Counted from the stretch's first letter, positions 7,378 to 15,941 are shown. The stretch is 64,000 nt of DNA from Metapseudomonas boanensis (GCF_018704125.1 NZ_JAGTIS010000012.1:62001-126000); one strand, 5' to 3'. Numbers and translations are program-made. Notes: generated from the sequence alone by a model not told the origin.

Positions 7378-9360
7378 ATGCCCAGCTTCAACAAAATCCT
7401 GATCGCAAACCGCGGCGAGATAGCCTGCCGCGTGTTGCGCACAGCCCAGGCGCTGGGCTACCGCACCGTGGCCGTCTACAGCGAGGCCGACTGCGATGCG
7501 CGCCATGTGCAACTGGCGGACGAGGCGGTATGCATTGGCCCTGCCCCAGTGGGCCAATCGTACCTCTCCATCGAGGCGATCATTGCCGCCGCAGGAAAGA
7601 CGGGCGCCGATGCCATCCACCCCGGCTACGGCTTCCTTTCCGAGAACGCCGGCTTTGCCCGCGCCTGCGAGGCCGCTGGCCTCACTTTCATTGGGCCAAC
7701 CGTGGAAGCCATCCACCTGATGGGCAGCAAGCGCCTATCCAAACTGGCCATGCTGGAAGCCGGGGTGCCCTGCATCCCCGGCTACGAGGGCGCCGAGCAG
7801 GACGACGCCACCTTGGCCCGCGAGGCCGAGCGCATCGGTTACCCGCTGATGATCAAGGCCAGCGACGGAGGGGGCGGGCGCGGCATGCGCCGGGTGCAGA
7901 GCGGGGATGAGCTGGCAGCGCAACTGCGCACCGCTCGTTCAGAGGCGCTCAATGCCTTCGGCAGTGCCGAGCTGATCCTGGAAAAAGCCGTGCTGCAGCC
8001 GCGCCATGTGGAGATCCAGATATTCGGCGACCAGCACGGCAACCTGATCTACCTCGGCGAGCGCGATTGCTCGGTGCAACGCCGCCACCAGAAGGTCATC
8101 GAAGAAGCGCCCTGCCCGGTCATGACCCCCGAGCTGCGCCAGGCGATGGGTGAAGCAGCAGTCAGGGCCGCGCGCACGGTGAACTACGTCGGTGCAGGCA
8201 CGGTGGAGTTCCTACTCGACGCCAATGGCGCCTTCTACTTCCTGGAAATGAACACCCGCCTGCAGGTTGAGCACCCGGTGACCGAGCTGGTGACCGGCCA
8301 GGACTTGGTGGCCTGGCAGATCAACGTGGCAGAGGGGCAACCCCTGCCGCTGCGCCAGGACGAGGTGCGTCTCGACGGTCACGCCATCGAGGTACGGCTG
8401 TATGCCGAGGTCCCAGCCGCGGGCTTCCTGCCACAGACCGGCCAGGTGCTGCGCTGGGAACCCGCTGAGCTCGATGGCATCCGCATCGATCACGGGCTGG
8501 TCGAAGGCCAGGCGGTTACCCCCTTTTACGACCCTATGCTGGCCAAGGTCATCGCCTGGGGCCGCACCCGCGACGAGGCGCGACGCAAGCTGGCGCGGGC
8601 GGTAGAAGACTGTGTGCTGCTCGGCGTGAACGGCAATCAGCGCTTCCTCGCCAATCTGCTCCGTCACCCGCACTTTGCAGCCGGCCAAGCCACCACGGCC
8701 TTCATCGACGAACAGTTCAGCGACGACCCGAGTCTGACTCCACAAGCTGTCAGCCCGGTCGAGTTGGGGGTGGCGGCCGCCCTGCTCTACCACGCTTCAG
8801 CCATGTCCACTGCCCATCAGGGCGGACTGGCTGGTTGGCGCAACGCCCGTAGCACTCCTTGGCGCTTCAGTCTGCGCCAGTGGGAACACAAGCATGAGGT
8901 CGAACTGACCGTCAGCGAGACTGGTGAGCGGCCCCGCCTGCTCGCCAAGGTTGGCAATGACGAACTCGCCATTTGCCTGAGCCAAGCCGATGGCCGCTGG
9001 GCCGTGATCGAACTGAACGGCATTCGCCGCCGTATTGCCTACCATCAACAGGCCGAGCGTCTATGGTTGTTTGGCCCAAACGGCAACCTCGAACTGCTCG
9101 ACGTGACCCACGAGCCCGCCAGCGGCCAGGCTGGCGCCAGTTCCGGCACCGTGAAGGCCCCGATGGACGGTGCCATCGTCGACGTCCTGGTGAGCGAGGG
9201 GGAACGGGTCGGTAAGGGCCAGCTGCTGGTGGTGCTGGAGGCGATGAAAATGGAGCATCCGCTCAAAGCAGGGATCGACGGCATCATCCGCTGCGTCCAG
9301 GTAATCAAGGGCGATCAGGTGAAGAGCCGCCAGCTGCTGGTGGAAATCGAGGAAGCCTAG
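7378..9360 (+). CDS. atuF: Geranyl-CoA carboxylase, biotin-carrying (alpha) subunit
   Basis: 660-residue biotin carboxylase plus biotin carrier. Residues 1-450 hold the ATP-grasp biotin carboxylase domain (KILIANRGEIACRVLRT, GYGFLSENAGFA, ASDGGGGRGMR, EMNTRLQVEHPVTE). The C-terminal carrier domain has EAMKMEHPL, with the biotinylated residue Lys624. It carboxylates biotin with ATP and bicarbonate and hands CO2 to AtuC. The middle region corresponds to the inter-domain linker typical of methylcrotonyl-CoA carboxylase alpha subunits. Substrate identity comes from the atu context. Confidence 0.93.
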   Translation: MPSFNKILIANRGEIACRVLRTAQALGYRTVAVYSEADCDARHVQLADEAVCIGPAPVGQSYLSIEAIIAAAGKTGADAIHPGYGFLSENAGFARACEAAGLTFIGPTVEAIHLMGSKRLSKLAMLEAGVPCIPGYEGAEQDDATLAREAERIGYPLMIKASDGGGGRGMRRVQSGDELAAQLRTARSEALNAFGSAELILEKAVLQPRHVEIQIFGDQHGNLIYLGERDCSVQRRHQKVIEEAPCPVMTPELRQAMGEAAVRAARTVNYVGAGTVEFLLDANGAFYFLEMNTRLQVEHPVTELVTGQDLVAWQINVAEGQPLPLRQDEVRLDGHAIEVRLYAEVPAAGFLPQTGQVLRWEPAELDGIRIDHGLVEGQAVTPFYDPMLAKVIAWGRTRDEARRKLARAVEDCVLLGVNGNQRFLANLLRHPHFAAGQATTAFIDEQFSDDPSLTPQAVSPVELGVAAALLYHASAMSTAHQGGLAGWRNARSTPWRFSLRQWEHKHEVELTVSETGERPRLLAKVGNDELAICLSQADGRWAVIELNGIRRRIAYHQQAERLWLFGPNGNLELLDVTHEPASGQAGASSGTVKAPMDGAIVDVLVSEGERVGKGQLLVVLEAMKMEHPLKAGIDGIIRCVQVIKGDQVKSRQLLVEIEEA

Positions 9361-9406
9361 CGTTCTTGTGCAGGTGCACTCATTCGCCAAGGGCTGCAAC
9401 GGGGCC

Positions 9407-9445
9407 ACAAGAACAACAAAGACAGCAAGAACAACAAGAACAATC
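9407..9445 (+). promoter_or_regulatory. Extended A-rich (Hfq/Crc-type) leader before atuG
   Basis: Two clusters, AAGAACAACAAA (9409-9420) and CAAGAACAACAAGAACAATC (9426-9445), repeat the AAnAAnAA motif many times just before the AGGAG of atuG. This is the strongest Hfq/Crc-like sequence in the window. Inferred from the motif. Confidence 0.6.
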
Positions 9446-9457
9446 AGGAGAACGCGC

Positions 9458-10282
9458 ATGTCACTGTCCGGAAAAACCCTGTTCATCACCGGCGCCAGCC
9501 GTGGCATCGGCCGCGAGATTGCCCTGCGCGCGGCCCGGGATGGCGCCAACATCGTCATCGCGGCCAAGAGCGCCGCAGCCCATCCCAAGCTGCCCGGCAC
9601 CATATTCAGCGTTGCCGAGGAGGTCGAAGCGGCCGGCGGCAAGGCCCTCCCCCTGCAGCTGGATGTGCGCGATGAAGTTGCCGTCAAAGAGGCCATGACC
9701 AAAGCCGCCGAGCATTTCGGCGACATCGACGCCTTGGTGAACAATGCCGGCGCCATCAAGCTGATGGGTGTGGAGCACCTGGAGCCGAAGCGTTTCGACC
9801 TCATGTACCAGATCAACACCCGCGCCGTGATGGTGTGCAGCCAGGCCGCACTGCCCTTTTTGAAGAAAAGCGCCTCCGGCCACATCCTCAACCTCTCGCC
9901 GCCGCTGAATCTGGCGCCGAAATGGTTCGCCCAGCATGGCCCCTACACCGTCACCAAATACGGCATGAGCATGCTCACCCTAGGGATGAGCGAGGAGTTC
10001 AAGAGGTACGGCATCAGCGTCAACTCGCTGTGGCCGCAGACCATGATCGCCACTGCTGCCATCGAGTTCGAACTGGGCAGTCGCGATGCCTTCAAACGTG
10101 CGCGCACCCCGGCGATCATGGCTGACGCCGCCCACGCTATCCTCTCCAGCCAGGGACGCGTAATAACCGGACGCCTGTTGATCGACGAGGAGTTGCTGCG
10201 CGAGCAAGGGCAGACCGAATTCGAGCACTACCGCTTCGACCCGCAAGGAGGGTCCCTGGTGCCGGATCTATTCCTGGACTGA
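9458..10282 (+). CDS. atuG: AtuG, SDR oxidoreductase (HSDL2-like)
   Basis: 274-residue short-chain dehydrogenase with intact motifs: TGASRGIG near residue 11, NNAG near residue 95, and catalytic Tyr163-x3-Lys167 (YTVTK). It resembles the HSDL2-like branch of the superfamily. In P. aeruginosa the atu operon ends atuG-atuH; here the next gene is unrelated, so atuG is the last gene. Its role is probably an oxidation or reduction in citronellol catabolism, but the step is not proven. The ATG at 9458 follows CAGGAG; the upstream open frame is the A-rich leader. Confidence 0.87.
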   Translation: MSLSGKTLFITGASRGIGREIALRAARDGANIVIAAKSAAAHPKLPGTIFSVAEEVEAAGGKALPLQLDVRDEVAVKEAMTKAAEHFGDIDALVNNAGAIKLMGVEHLEPKRFDLMYQINTRAVMVCSQAALPFLKKSASGHILNLSPPLNLAPKWFAQHGPYTVTKYGMSMLTLGMSEEFKRYGISVNSLWPQTMIATAAIEFELGSRDAFKRARTPAIMADAAHAILSSQGRVITGRLLIDEELLREQGQTEFEHYRFDPQGGSLVPDLFLD

Positions 10283-10315
10283 AGCCGTCCCGAACACGCC
10301 GGCCATGATCTTCCT

Positions 10316-10409
10316 TGCGGGGGCGAATTCATTCGCTACGGGCTGCGCAGCGGCCCCAATGGGCACTTGGGCAGTCCTGCGGACTGCTTAGCGAATGAAT
10401 TCGCCCCCA
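10316..10409. repeat. GGGGGCGAATTCATTCGCT inverted repeat
   Basis: GGGGGCGAATTCATTCGCT (about 10318-10336) is inverted at about 10390-10409, giving a roughly 19-bp stem with a 53-nt loop. It is downstream of atuG and could cap the operon transcript. Similar GGGGCGAA ends occur at 14375-14407 and 52678-52873. The 482-nt gap 10283-10764 holds this element and the next repeat; I see no convincing gene in it. Confidence 0.8.
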
Positions 10410-10629
10410 CAAAAGCTCAACAGCAGTCCGAGCTTCCCTGCATTTGCCCATCTGCCCACCCACAGTCGCGCCACGGTCATGGCCGCCCGCCCAGCACCGT
10501 TCTAGAGCGAGCCCACGCCTGCATGCAACAACGACAATACGCGAAGACCATGAGCCAAGCCGAACTGATCTCACAGTCTTGTAACCGGAGGGGAATACGG
10601 TCTGAAGCAGGTTGAGTAAAGACTTACAA

Positions 10630-10688
10630 GGGGGACGCCGAGTTCTTGCTCGCAAAAAGGTCCGCTTCGCAAGCAAGCTCGCTCCTAC
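10630..10688. repeat. REP-like unit GGGGGACGCCGAGTTCTTGC
   Basis: The unit starting GGGGGACGCCGAGTTCTTGC ends with GCAAGCAAGCTCGCTCCTAC. An almost identical unit lies at 52736-52803 and a related inverted one at 2546-2580, so it is a dispersed family. Confidence 0.75.
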
Positions 10689-10764
10689 CAGAGATGCATC
10701 CAGTTGCAACACTTAACAGGGAAGGAGCCAATCCTTGCGCTCCCACGAGGTTTTTTCGCACCGC

Positions 10765-11265
10765 TCAGCGCTTGAACTCGAACTGCAGCTCGGCCCCTTC
10801 AACCGAACGCCAGTAATCGTCCTCACGCTGGTCGGTGATCAACTTGCCATTGAGCTGGAACGGACTCTGCGGCGCAGGCTTCTCAACGAACATCTGCGGT
10901 AGAAGTGGTGAAGGTGGGAGGCTTTCCATCACATCATTCTGTTCCAACTGCCTGGCCAGTTCCTCGGGCAGACTGAGGTCCAGCTTGGCATTGGGCTCTT
11001 CCGCCTTGGCCGTGACAGTGGCCGGCGGCAACTTGGGCTTTCTCGGGTCCGGTGCAGGAGACGCCGGTTTGGGTACCGGCGCCGCGGGTTTCGGCTCGGC
11101 CTTTTCAACGGGTTCTGGCGGCTCTTCGACGGGTGTCTGCGGGGCTGCAGGCACCGCTGGAGGATTGGGTAGAACGGGTGGCACAGCAGGAGGCGAGGCC
11201 TCCTTGTCACAGGCAGCCACTAGTGTCAGCGCAATACAGGCAGCAGCGAAACGGATCAAACGCAT
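10765..11265 (-). CDS. Proline-rich lipoprotein next to sigma/anti-sigma genes
   Basis: 166 residues from the ATG at 11265 (MRLIRFAAACIALTLVAACDKE). The N-terminus is a lipoprotein signal with lipobox VAAC, so the mature protein is probably anchored in the outer membrane. Residues 25-95 are very rich in Pro, Ala and Glu, probably an extended linker. The C-terminal part is a short charged segment without a domain I recognise. It is the last gene of the minus-strand set with the sigma factor, 73 nt after the anti-sigma gene, and occupies the position of P. aeruginosa PA2894. An upstream in-frame ATG at 11304 would spoil the signal peptide. Confidence 0.75.
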   Translation of the reverse strand: MRLIRFAAACIALTLVAACDKEASPPAVPPVLPNPPAVPAAPQTPVEEPPEPVEKAEPKPAAPVPKPASPAPDPRKPKLPPATVTAKAEEPNAKLDLSLPEELARQLEQNDVMESLPPSPLLPQMFVEKPAPQSPFQLNGKLITDQREDDYWRSVEGAELQFEFKR

Positions 11266-11338
11266 GGAATCTTCGGAAAGGTCAGTAATGCGAACATGCT
11301 CCACCTAAGCAGCCATCGAGGCAAGCCTGGCGCGACCG

Positions 11339-11980
11339 CTATTCACGGCCACGCGTCAGCTCACGCAGTTCGCCTGCAATATCCCGCTGCGGGTAGCGCG
11401 CCATCAGATCGTCGAGCAACTTCGCCGCCTCCTCGCGCTTACCGGCCTGCCGTAGCGCCAGGACCTGTCGCAAGCTGGCTGTCGGGTCGGCCAGAGGCGA
11501 GCTGGCCCCAGCAGTTTTCGACGCCTCCTGCATGGAAGCGGATTCAGCCTGTTGCCTTGCTGTTTCGTCGACGCTGTCAGCCATGGCGGAAGCCTTCTTC
11601 TCGGCCTGCACCGGCGGGCTGGCATAGGTGGCAGGCGCAGCCTTGGTCATAGGCGCTGGCGCGGCGATCGGTGAGACCTGGGCAGGTGGGGCGCCGAACT
11701 GCTCGAGGGCCTGTTCCTGGATCCGCATGGTTAGGCTGAGCCCAATACCCAGCGTGGCCAGGCCAGCCAATGCCACCGACCAACGCTGGCGCCCACCGTG
11801 GCTGGCCAGCCAATGCTGCAACCGTTCCCCCAGGCTGGGTTTGCCTTTACCGGCCTGGGCAGATGCGGCTTCCAGGATCTGCTTATCCAGCGCTGGCGAA
11901 GGCTGGTCCGTACTGTAGCGACGGTAATGCTCGAGCATCTCCTGCTCGGAGCTATCCGGCTTATGCGGCTTTAGGGTCAT
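11339..11980 (-). CDS. Presumed anti-sigma factor (SbrR-like)
   Basis: 213 residues. Its start overlaps the sigma gene stop by 4 nt (ATGA), the usual sign of a sigma/anti-sigma pair. The N-terminal 60 residues are soluble and charged. A single membrane segment follows at about residues 68-86 (WSVALAGLATLGIGLSL), and then an Ala/Pro-rich periplasmic part. The C-terminal 40 residues contain VLALRQAGKREEAAKLLDDL, a helical repeat-like stretch. This topology fits an inner-membrane anti-sigma factor. Position and order match SbrR (PA2895) of P. aeruginosa, but I cannot confirm orthology without alignment. Confidence 0.75.
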   Translation of the reverse strand: MTLKPHKPDSSEQEMLEHYRRYSTDQPSPALDKQILEAASAQAGKGKPSLGERLQHWLASHGGRQRWSVALAGLATLGIGLSLTMRIQEQALEQFGAPPAQVSPIAAPAPMTKAAPATYASPPVQAEKKASAMADSVDETARQQAESASMQEASKTAGASSPLADPTASLRQVLALRQAGKREEAAKLLDDLMARYPQRDIAGELRELTRGRE

Positions 11981-12567
11981 GCGGATACCTCCTCGGACGC
12001 AGCCGGGTCGGCCAGCAGCCGACGTAACTTCTGCAACGCGTAGCGCAGTCTGCTCTTGACCGTCTCGGCGGGTGTGCGGGTCAGTTCGGCGATCTCGCTC
12101 AATTCCATATCGCCATGGGCACGTAGTAGGAACACCTCACGCTGATCTCCCGGCAATTCGTCGAGGGCCTCACGCAGCCGCTGTTGATCCCGACTCAAGG
12201 ACAGCGCCTGCTCCGGATCTGGTCCCCAATCGAACAGCGCATCGCCATGCACAGCTTCATCGAAGCGCTCCTGAAGGCCTTGCAATGGCCCGTGCTTGCG
12301 CCAGTGGTCAATCAGGCGATTGCGCGCGATCTGATACAGCCAGGTCTTGAAGCTGGCCTGACCAAGCGGCTCGGATGCGCTGCGGATCAGGTTCAGCCAG
12401 GTTTCCTGGAAAATCTCCTCGGCCAGGGCACCGTCACCAGACAAGCCACAAAGAAATCGATAAAGCCCAAGACGATGGCGAGCATAGAGCTCGCCAAAAG
12501 CCTCGGCATCGCCGCTTCGGTAGCGCCGCAGCAGGACGGCGTCGTCGTCCGTGAAGGGTCCGTTCAC
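11977..12567 (-). CDS. ECF sigma factor (SbrI-like)
   Basis: 196-residue RpoE-type sigma-70. Region 2 is at about residues 28-90 (LAEEIFQETWLNLIR, FKTWLYQIARNRLIDHWRKH). Region 4 is at about 135-190 (LPGDQREVFLLRAHGDMELS, then TPAETVKSRLRYALQKLRR). The start is GTG at 12567, 7 nt after AAGGA; it overlaps the vWA gene end with only one base between. Genes follow in the order vWA, sigma, anti-sigma, lipoprotein, all minus strand. In P. aeruginosa SbrI/SbrR affect swarming and biofilm formation. Calling it SbrI is inference from neighbouring atu genes and order. Confidence 0.88.
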   Translation of the reverse strand: MNGPFTDDDAVLLRRYRSGDAEAFGELYARHRLGLYRFLCGLSGDGALAEEIFQETWLNLIRSASEPLGQASFKTWLYQIARNRLIDHWRKHGPLQGLQERFDEAVHGDALFDWGPDPEQALSLSRDQQRLREALDELPGDQREVFLLRAHGDMELSEIAELTRTPAETVKSRLRYALQKLRRLLADPAASEEVSA

Positions 12568-12568
12568 A

Positions 12569-14293
12569 TTATTCCTTCCGTGCTTGAGCCGGGAGTGGAG
12601 TGTGCAGGCTCTGGGCGAGCTCTACCAGTTGGATGAACTCGCCACGCAAGCCGAAGCGGTCGTCGCCTCGGGCGCCTCGCGCCAGTCCAGCACTGTCAGC
12701 CATGGTGAAAGCACCGGTGTACTGGCCTCCCTTCAGCTGCTGGGCGAAGGCAGCCACCGCAGCGGCGAAGCGCAGGTCTTCACTGGCCTCCCCCAGCTTG
12801 GCAACCGCACCCGCAGGTATTGGTCGCTCCAGCAATGTGCTCTGCTCGGCACCCGGGGTCTTGTAGCGAATTCGCAACCAGGCCAGCTCGCCTGCCCTGC
12901 CCGCTGGCTGGGTGGCCTGTTGGTAACGCAACGGCTCCAGCCAACCCTTGCCACCAACCGGGACGATCTCATAGAGCGCGGTCACGGTATGGCCAGCACC
13001 GATTTCCCCGGCATCCACCTTGTCGTTGCTGAAGTCCTCACGCTTGAGCGCCCGGTTCTCGTAGCCAAGCAAACGGTACTCGCTGACTTGGGCCGGGTTG
13101 AACTCCAATTGCAGTTTTACATCTCGAGCAACGACCGCCAGCGTCGAGCTCAACTGGTCCACGAGCACCTTGCGCGCCTCGCGCAGGTTGTCGATGTAGG
13201 CGTAATTGCCATCACCCGCATCGGCCAGCTGCTCCATCAGACGCTCGTTGTAGTTGTCCACGCCAAAACCCAGGGTGGTCAGCGACACGCCTGTCTTGCG
13301 CCTGTCGGCAGCCAGTTGTTTAAGCGTCTCGAAGTCACTGATGCCCACATTGAAGTCGCCGTCGGTGGCCAGCAGGATGCGGTTGATGCCGTCGTTCAGC
13401 AGCCCCTTCTGCGCCTGGGCATAGGCCAACTGAATACCCGACTCGCCGGCCGTCGAACCTCCGGCGCTGAGCTGATCGATAGCGAGGCGTATTTTCGCCT
13501 TCTCACTCCCAGAGGTGGAGGTCAGCACCACCCGCGCCTCGCCGGCATAGGTGACCAGGGAAACCCGGTCCTGAGGACGTAGCTGGTCCACCAGTAGCTT
13601 CAGGGTGCCCTGCACCATGGGCAGGCCTTCGCGCCGGTCCATCGAGCCGGAGACATCCACCAGGAATACCAGGTTGGCCGGGGGCAGTTGCTCAACCTGA
13701 CGATCCGACGCCTTGATGGCGACCCGCAACAGGCAACTCTGGGGGTTCCAGGGCGTCTGGGCCACCTCTATGCCGATGCCGAAGGGCACATCCCCCTCAG
13801 GCAACGGATAGTGATAGGGAAAATAGTTGACCAGCTCCTCCAGCCGCACGGCATCAGCAGGAGGTATCTGCCCGCCATTGAGGAAACGCCGCACATTGGC
13901 GTAGCTGCCGGTGTCCACGTCGATGCTGAAGGTGGAAACCGGATCACTGGCAACGGCATGCACCGGGTTGTTGGCCAGATGCTGGTACTGCTCGCGCGGC
14001 ACATCGCGATAACCGGGCGGCAATGCGTCGGCCATGGGTGCGGGCATCGGCGCAACCTGCAGCATGCCGGAGTAGCTGGACCGCTCCGCCGGTGGAGCGG
14101 GCGCATTTGACTTGGCCTCGGCCTGGACCGGTGCCTCGCGCTGGACTTGGCTCGTTTGCGAATCACGACTATCGGCTTGGCCGCCCGTGGACACAGCGGA
14201 ATCCTGTCCGCCGCAAGCTGCCAGGAACAGCAGAACACTTGCGGTGAAGCCGGCGGCAAGTGGCTGCTGGAGAATCGAAGAGTGACTGGACAT
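12569..14293 (-). CDS. von Willebrand A domain lipoprotein (YfbK-like)
   Basis: 574 residues. An N-terminal signal ends in lipobox LAAC with Cys27, followed by a low-complexity linker to about residue 85. The conserved YfbK N-region follows (VSTFSIDVDTGSYANVRRFL near 119-138). The vWA domain has an intact MIDAS motif, Asp213-x-Ser215-x-Ser217 (DVSGSMD), and a later ATDGDFNVG loop. A C-terminal DUF3520-like region follows. Such proteins bind metal-dependent ligands at the cell surface; the ligand is unknown. It is the first gene of the operon with the ECF sigma factor, suggesting that the sigma factor controls or responds to this protein. Confidence 0.85.
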   Translation of the reverse strand: MSSHSSILQQPLAAGFTASVLLFLAACGGQDSAVSTGGQADSRDSQTSQVQREAPVQAEAKSNAPAPPAERSSYSGMLQVAPMPAPMADALPPGYRDVPREQYQHLANNPVHAVASDPVSTFSIDVDTGSYANVRRFLNGGQIPPADAVRLEELVNYFPYHYPLPEGDVPFGIGIEVAQTPWNPQSCLLRVAIKASDRQVEQLPPANLVFLVDVSGSMDRREGLPMVQGTLKLLVDQLRPQDRVSLVTYAGEARVVLTSTSGSEKAKIRLAIDQLSAGGSTAGESGIQLAYAQAQKGLLNDGINRILLATDGDFNVGISDFETLKQLAADRRKTGVSLTTLGFGVDNYNERLMEQLADAGDGNYAYIDNLREARKVLVDQLSSTLAVVARDVKLQLEFNPAQVSEYRLLGYENRALKREDFSNDKVDAGEIGAGHTVTALYEIVPVGGKGWLEPLRYQQATQPAGRAGELAWLRIRYKTPGAEQSTLLERPIPAGAVAKLGEASEDLRFAAAVAAFAQQLKGGQYTGAFTMADSAGLARGARGDDRFGLRGEFIQLVELAQSLHTPLPAQARKE

Positions 14294-14332
14294 GGACGCC
14301 TCCCGGATACGAATGAACCCTTCGCACCAATA

Positions 14333-14361
14333 GACGGAGACAACCTGCCTAACGGGTTAAC
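14333..14361 (-). promoter_or_regulatory. Possible ECF-type promoter for the vWA/sigma operon
   Basis: On the minus strand, GTTAACC (14355-14361) and CCGTCTA (14331-14337) are arranged like the AAC ... CGTC core of many ECF-sigma promoters, with a spacer about one or two bases longer than usual. This would fit autoregulation. It is a weak motif match only. Confidence 0.3.
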
Positions 14362-14374
14362 GCAATGCGGAGCT

Positions 14375-14407
14375 CCTTATAGGGGCGATTTCACTCGCCC
14401 CTATAAG
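14375..14407. terminator. Hairpin TTATAGGGGCGA / TCGCCCCTATAA
   Basis: CTTATAGGGGCGA pairs perfectly with TCGCCCCTATAAG around a short loop. It overlaps the 3' end of the MocR-type gene and lies upstream of the vWA operon. There is no long T-run, so it may be an REP-type element doing terminator duty. Confidence 0.55.
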
Positions 14408-15834
14408 CCAGCCTCCTGGCACAGTTGCTTGGCCAGCATGCCGAGGGTCATGATGGCGCGCTCGGCCTCACGGTTCCAGGGGATACCACAGTTGAGCCGC
14501 ACGCAGTGGTTGAACTGCTCGGTGTTACTGAAGATCAAGCCCGGCGCGATGCTGATGCCCTGCTGCAATGCGCGCACATGCAGATCCTTGGTGTTGACCT
14601 TCGCCGGAAGACTGATCCAAAGGATGAATCCACCATTGGGCCGGGTAATTTGCGTCCCCTCGGGGAAGTACTGCTGCACGCCGAGTTGGAACGCCGTGAG
14701 GTTCTTCCGGTACTCCTGGCGAATGTAACGCAAGTGCCGGTCGTAGCCACCGTTCTCCAGGTAGGCCGCGACGCCCATCTGGGTAACGCTGCACGCCGAA
14801 TGAGTGCTGAAGGTCTGCAGTCGCTGGATCTCGGCCTGGTACTTGCCGGCGATCATCCAGCCGATTCGCACACCGGGCGACAAAGTTTTGGAGAAGCTCG
14901 AACAGTAGACCACCCGATCATCCAGATCGTAGGCCTTGAGCGCCTTGGAAGGCCCTTGGTCGAACATCAACTCCCCGTAGATATCGTCCTCGATGATCTG
15001 GATGTCGAAATCCGACGCCAGGCGCAGCAGCTGTTTCTGGCGATCCTCTGGGATGGTGCCGCCCAGGGGATTACTCAAGCGGGCCGTCAGGACCAGCGCC
15101 TTGATCGGCCACTGGTTGGCCGCCAGTTGCAGGGCCTCCAGGCTAACGCCGGTGGTGGGGTCACTAGGAATCTCGACGACCTTGAGCCCGAGCAGATCGG
15201 CCAGTTGCAACAGACCGTAGTAAGTCGGTGACTCTGTAGCGATCAGGTCGCCGGGCCGGGTCAGTACCCGCAGGCTCATCTGCAGTGCATCCACGCAACC
15301 ATGGGTGATGACCACTTCGCTGGGATCCACGACCACACCCGCATCGCGCATGCGGATCGCCACCTGGCGGCGCAATGGCTCGAAGCCCGGGCTGAACATG
15401 TAGCTGAAGGCTCGGGGGCTCTGGAAACGGGTGACCTTGGCCAACTGCTGGTGCAGGGTGCGTACCGGCAGGTAGTCGACGTGGGGCACGGCCGCACCCA
15501 GCGGGAAGACGCCCTCACGGCGCGACTCGGTCAATACTTGCTGAATGATGCTGGCGCGCGTCACTAATCCGGGCCGCTCGACCCGCGCGATGTCCGGGGT
15601 GGAAGCCGTCAGGGCCGGAGTCTGGTGCACATAGAAGCCAGATTGCGGGCGGGCGCGAATCAGTCCCTGGTCCTCAAGGCTCGCATAAGCCTGTAGGACC
15701 GTGGCATGGCTGACGCTGAGCTGCGAACTCAACTTACGTACCGAAGGCACCCGCTCTCCTGGCTGGTACACGCCACGGCGAATGTCGTCGGCCAGTTGCT
15801 GGGCGATGCGTTGATATAACAACAGATTGGTCAT
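14401..15834 (-). CDS. MocR/PdxR-type GntR-aminotransferase regulator
   Basis: 477 residues from the ATG at 15834 (MTNLLLYQRIAQQLADDI). A GntR winged helix occupies residues 1-75 (GVYQPGERVPSVRKLSSQLS, VSHATVLQAYASLEDQGLI). The rest is a class I aminotransferase fold, with the PLP-lysine motif SFSKTLSPGVRIGW and the upstream IIEDDIYGEL. MocR proteins use PLP as effector or cofactor and usually control vitamin B6, amino-acid or transport genes. No obvious target lies next to it here. It sits by the sigma locus as PA2897 does in P. aeruginosa. A start at 15891 would add 19 residues unlike the family. Confidence 0.87.
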   Translation of the reverse strand: MTNLLLYQRIAQQLADDIRRGVYQPGERVPSVRKLSSQLSVSHATVLQAYASLEDQGLIRARPQSGFYVHQTPALTASTPDIARVERPGLVTRASIIQQVLTESRREGVFPLGAAVPHVDYLPVRTLHQQLAKVTRFQSPRAFSYMFSPGFEPLRRQVAIRMRDAGVVVDPSEVVITHGCVDALQMSLRVLTRPGDLIATESPTYYGLLQLADLLGLKVVEIPSDPTTGVSLEALQLAANQWPIKALVLTARLSNPLGGTIPEDRQKQLLRLASDFDIQIIEDDIYGELMFDQGPSKALKAYDLDDRVVYCSSFSKTLSPGVRIGWMIAGKYQAEIQRLQTFSTHSACSVTQMGVAAYLENGGYDRHLRYIRQEYRKNLTAFQLGVQQYFPEGTQITRPNGGFILWISLPAKVNTKDLHVRALQQGISIAPGLIFSNTEQFNHCVRLNCGIPWNREAERAIMTLGMLAKQLCQEAGL

Positions 15835-15941
15835 GACGGCGGCACCTGTATCACTGGACCGAGACAGTATCCGAACACACCTGAAGTGCACCGGTACAGA
15901 TCAATGAATTGTGGGCGATACAGTGAAATTGTCCAGGCCAC

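Noticed and set aside
6415-7716. 433-codon minus-strand frame over atuE/atuF
   Set aside because: Shadow of two well-supported plus-strand enzymes and the gap between them; no recognisable domain.
10329-10712. 127-codon frame in the gap after atuG
   Set aside because: It consists largely of REP hairpin sequence and has no RBS or family resemblance.
12551-13582. 343-codon plus-strand frame over the vWA gene
   Set aside because: Antisense shadow; the minus-strand vWA protein has a signal, MIDAS motif and operon context.
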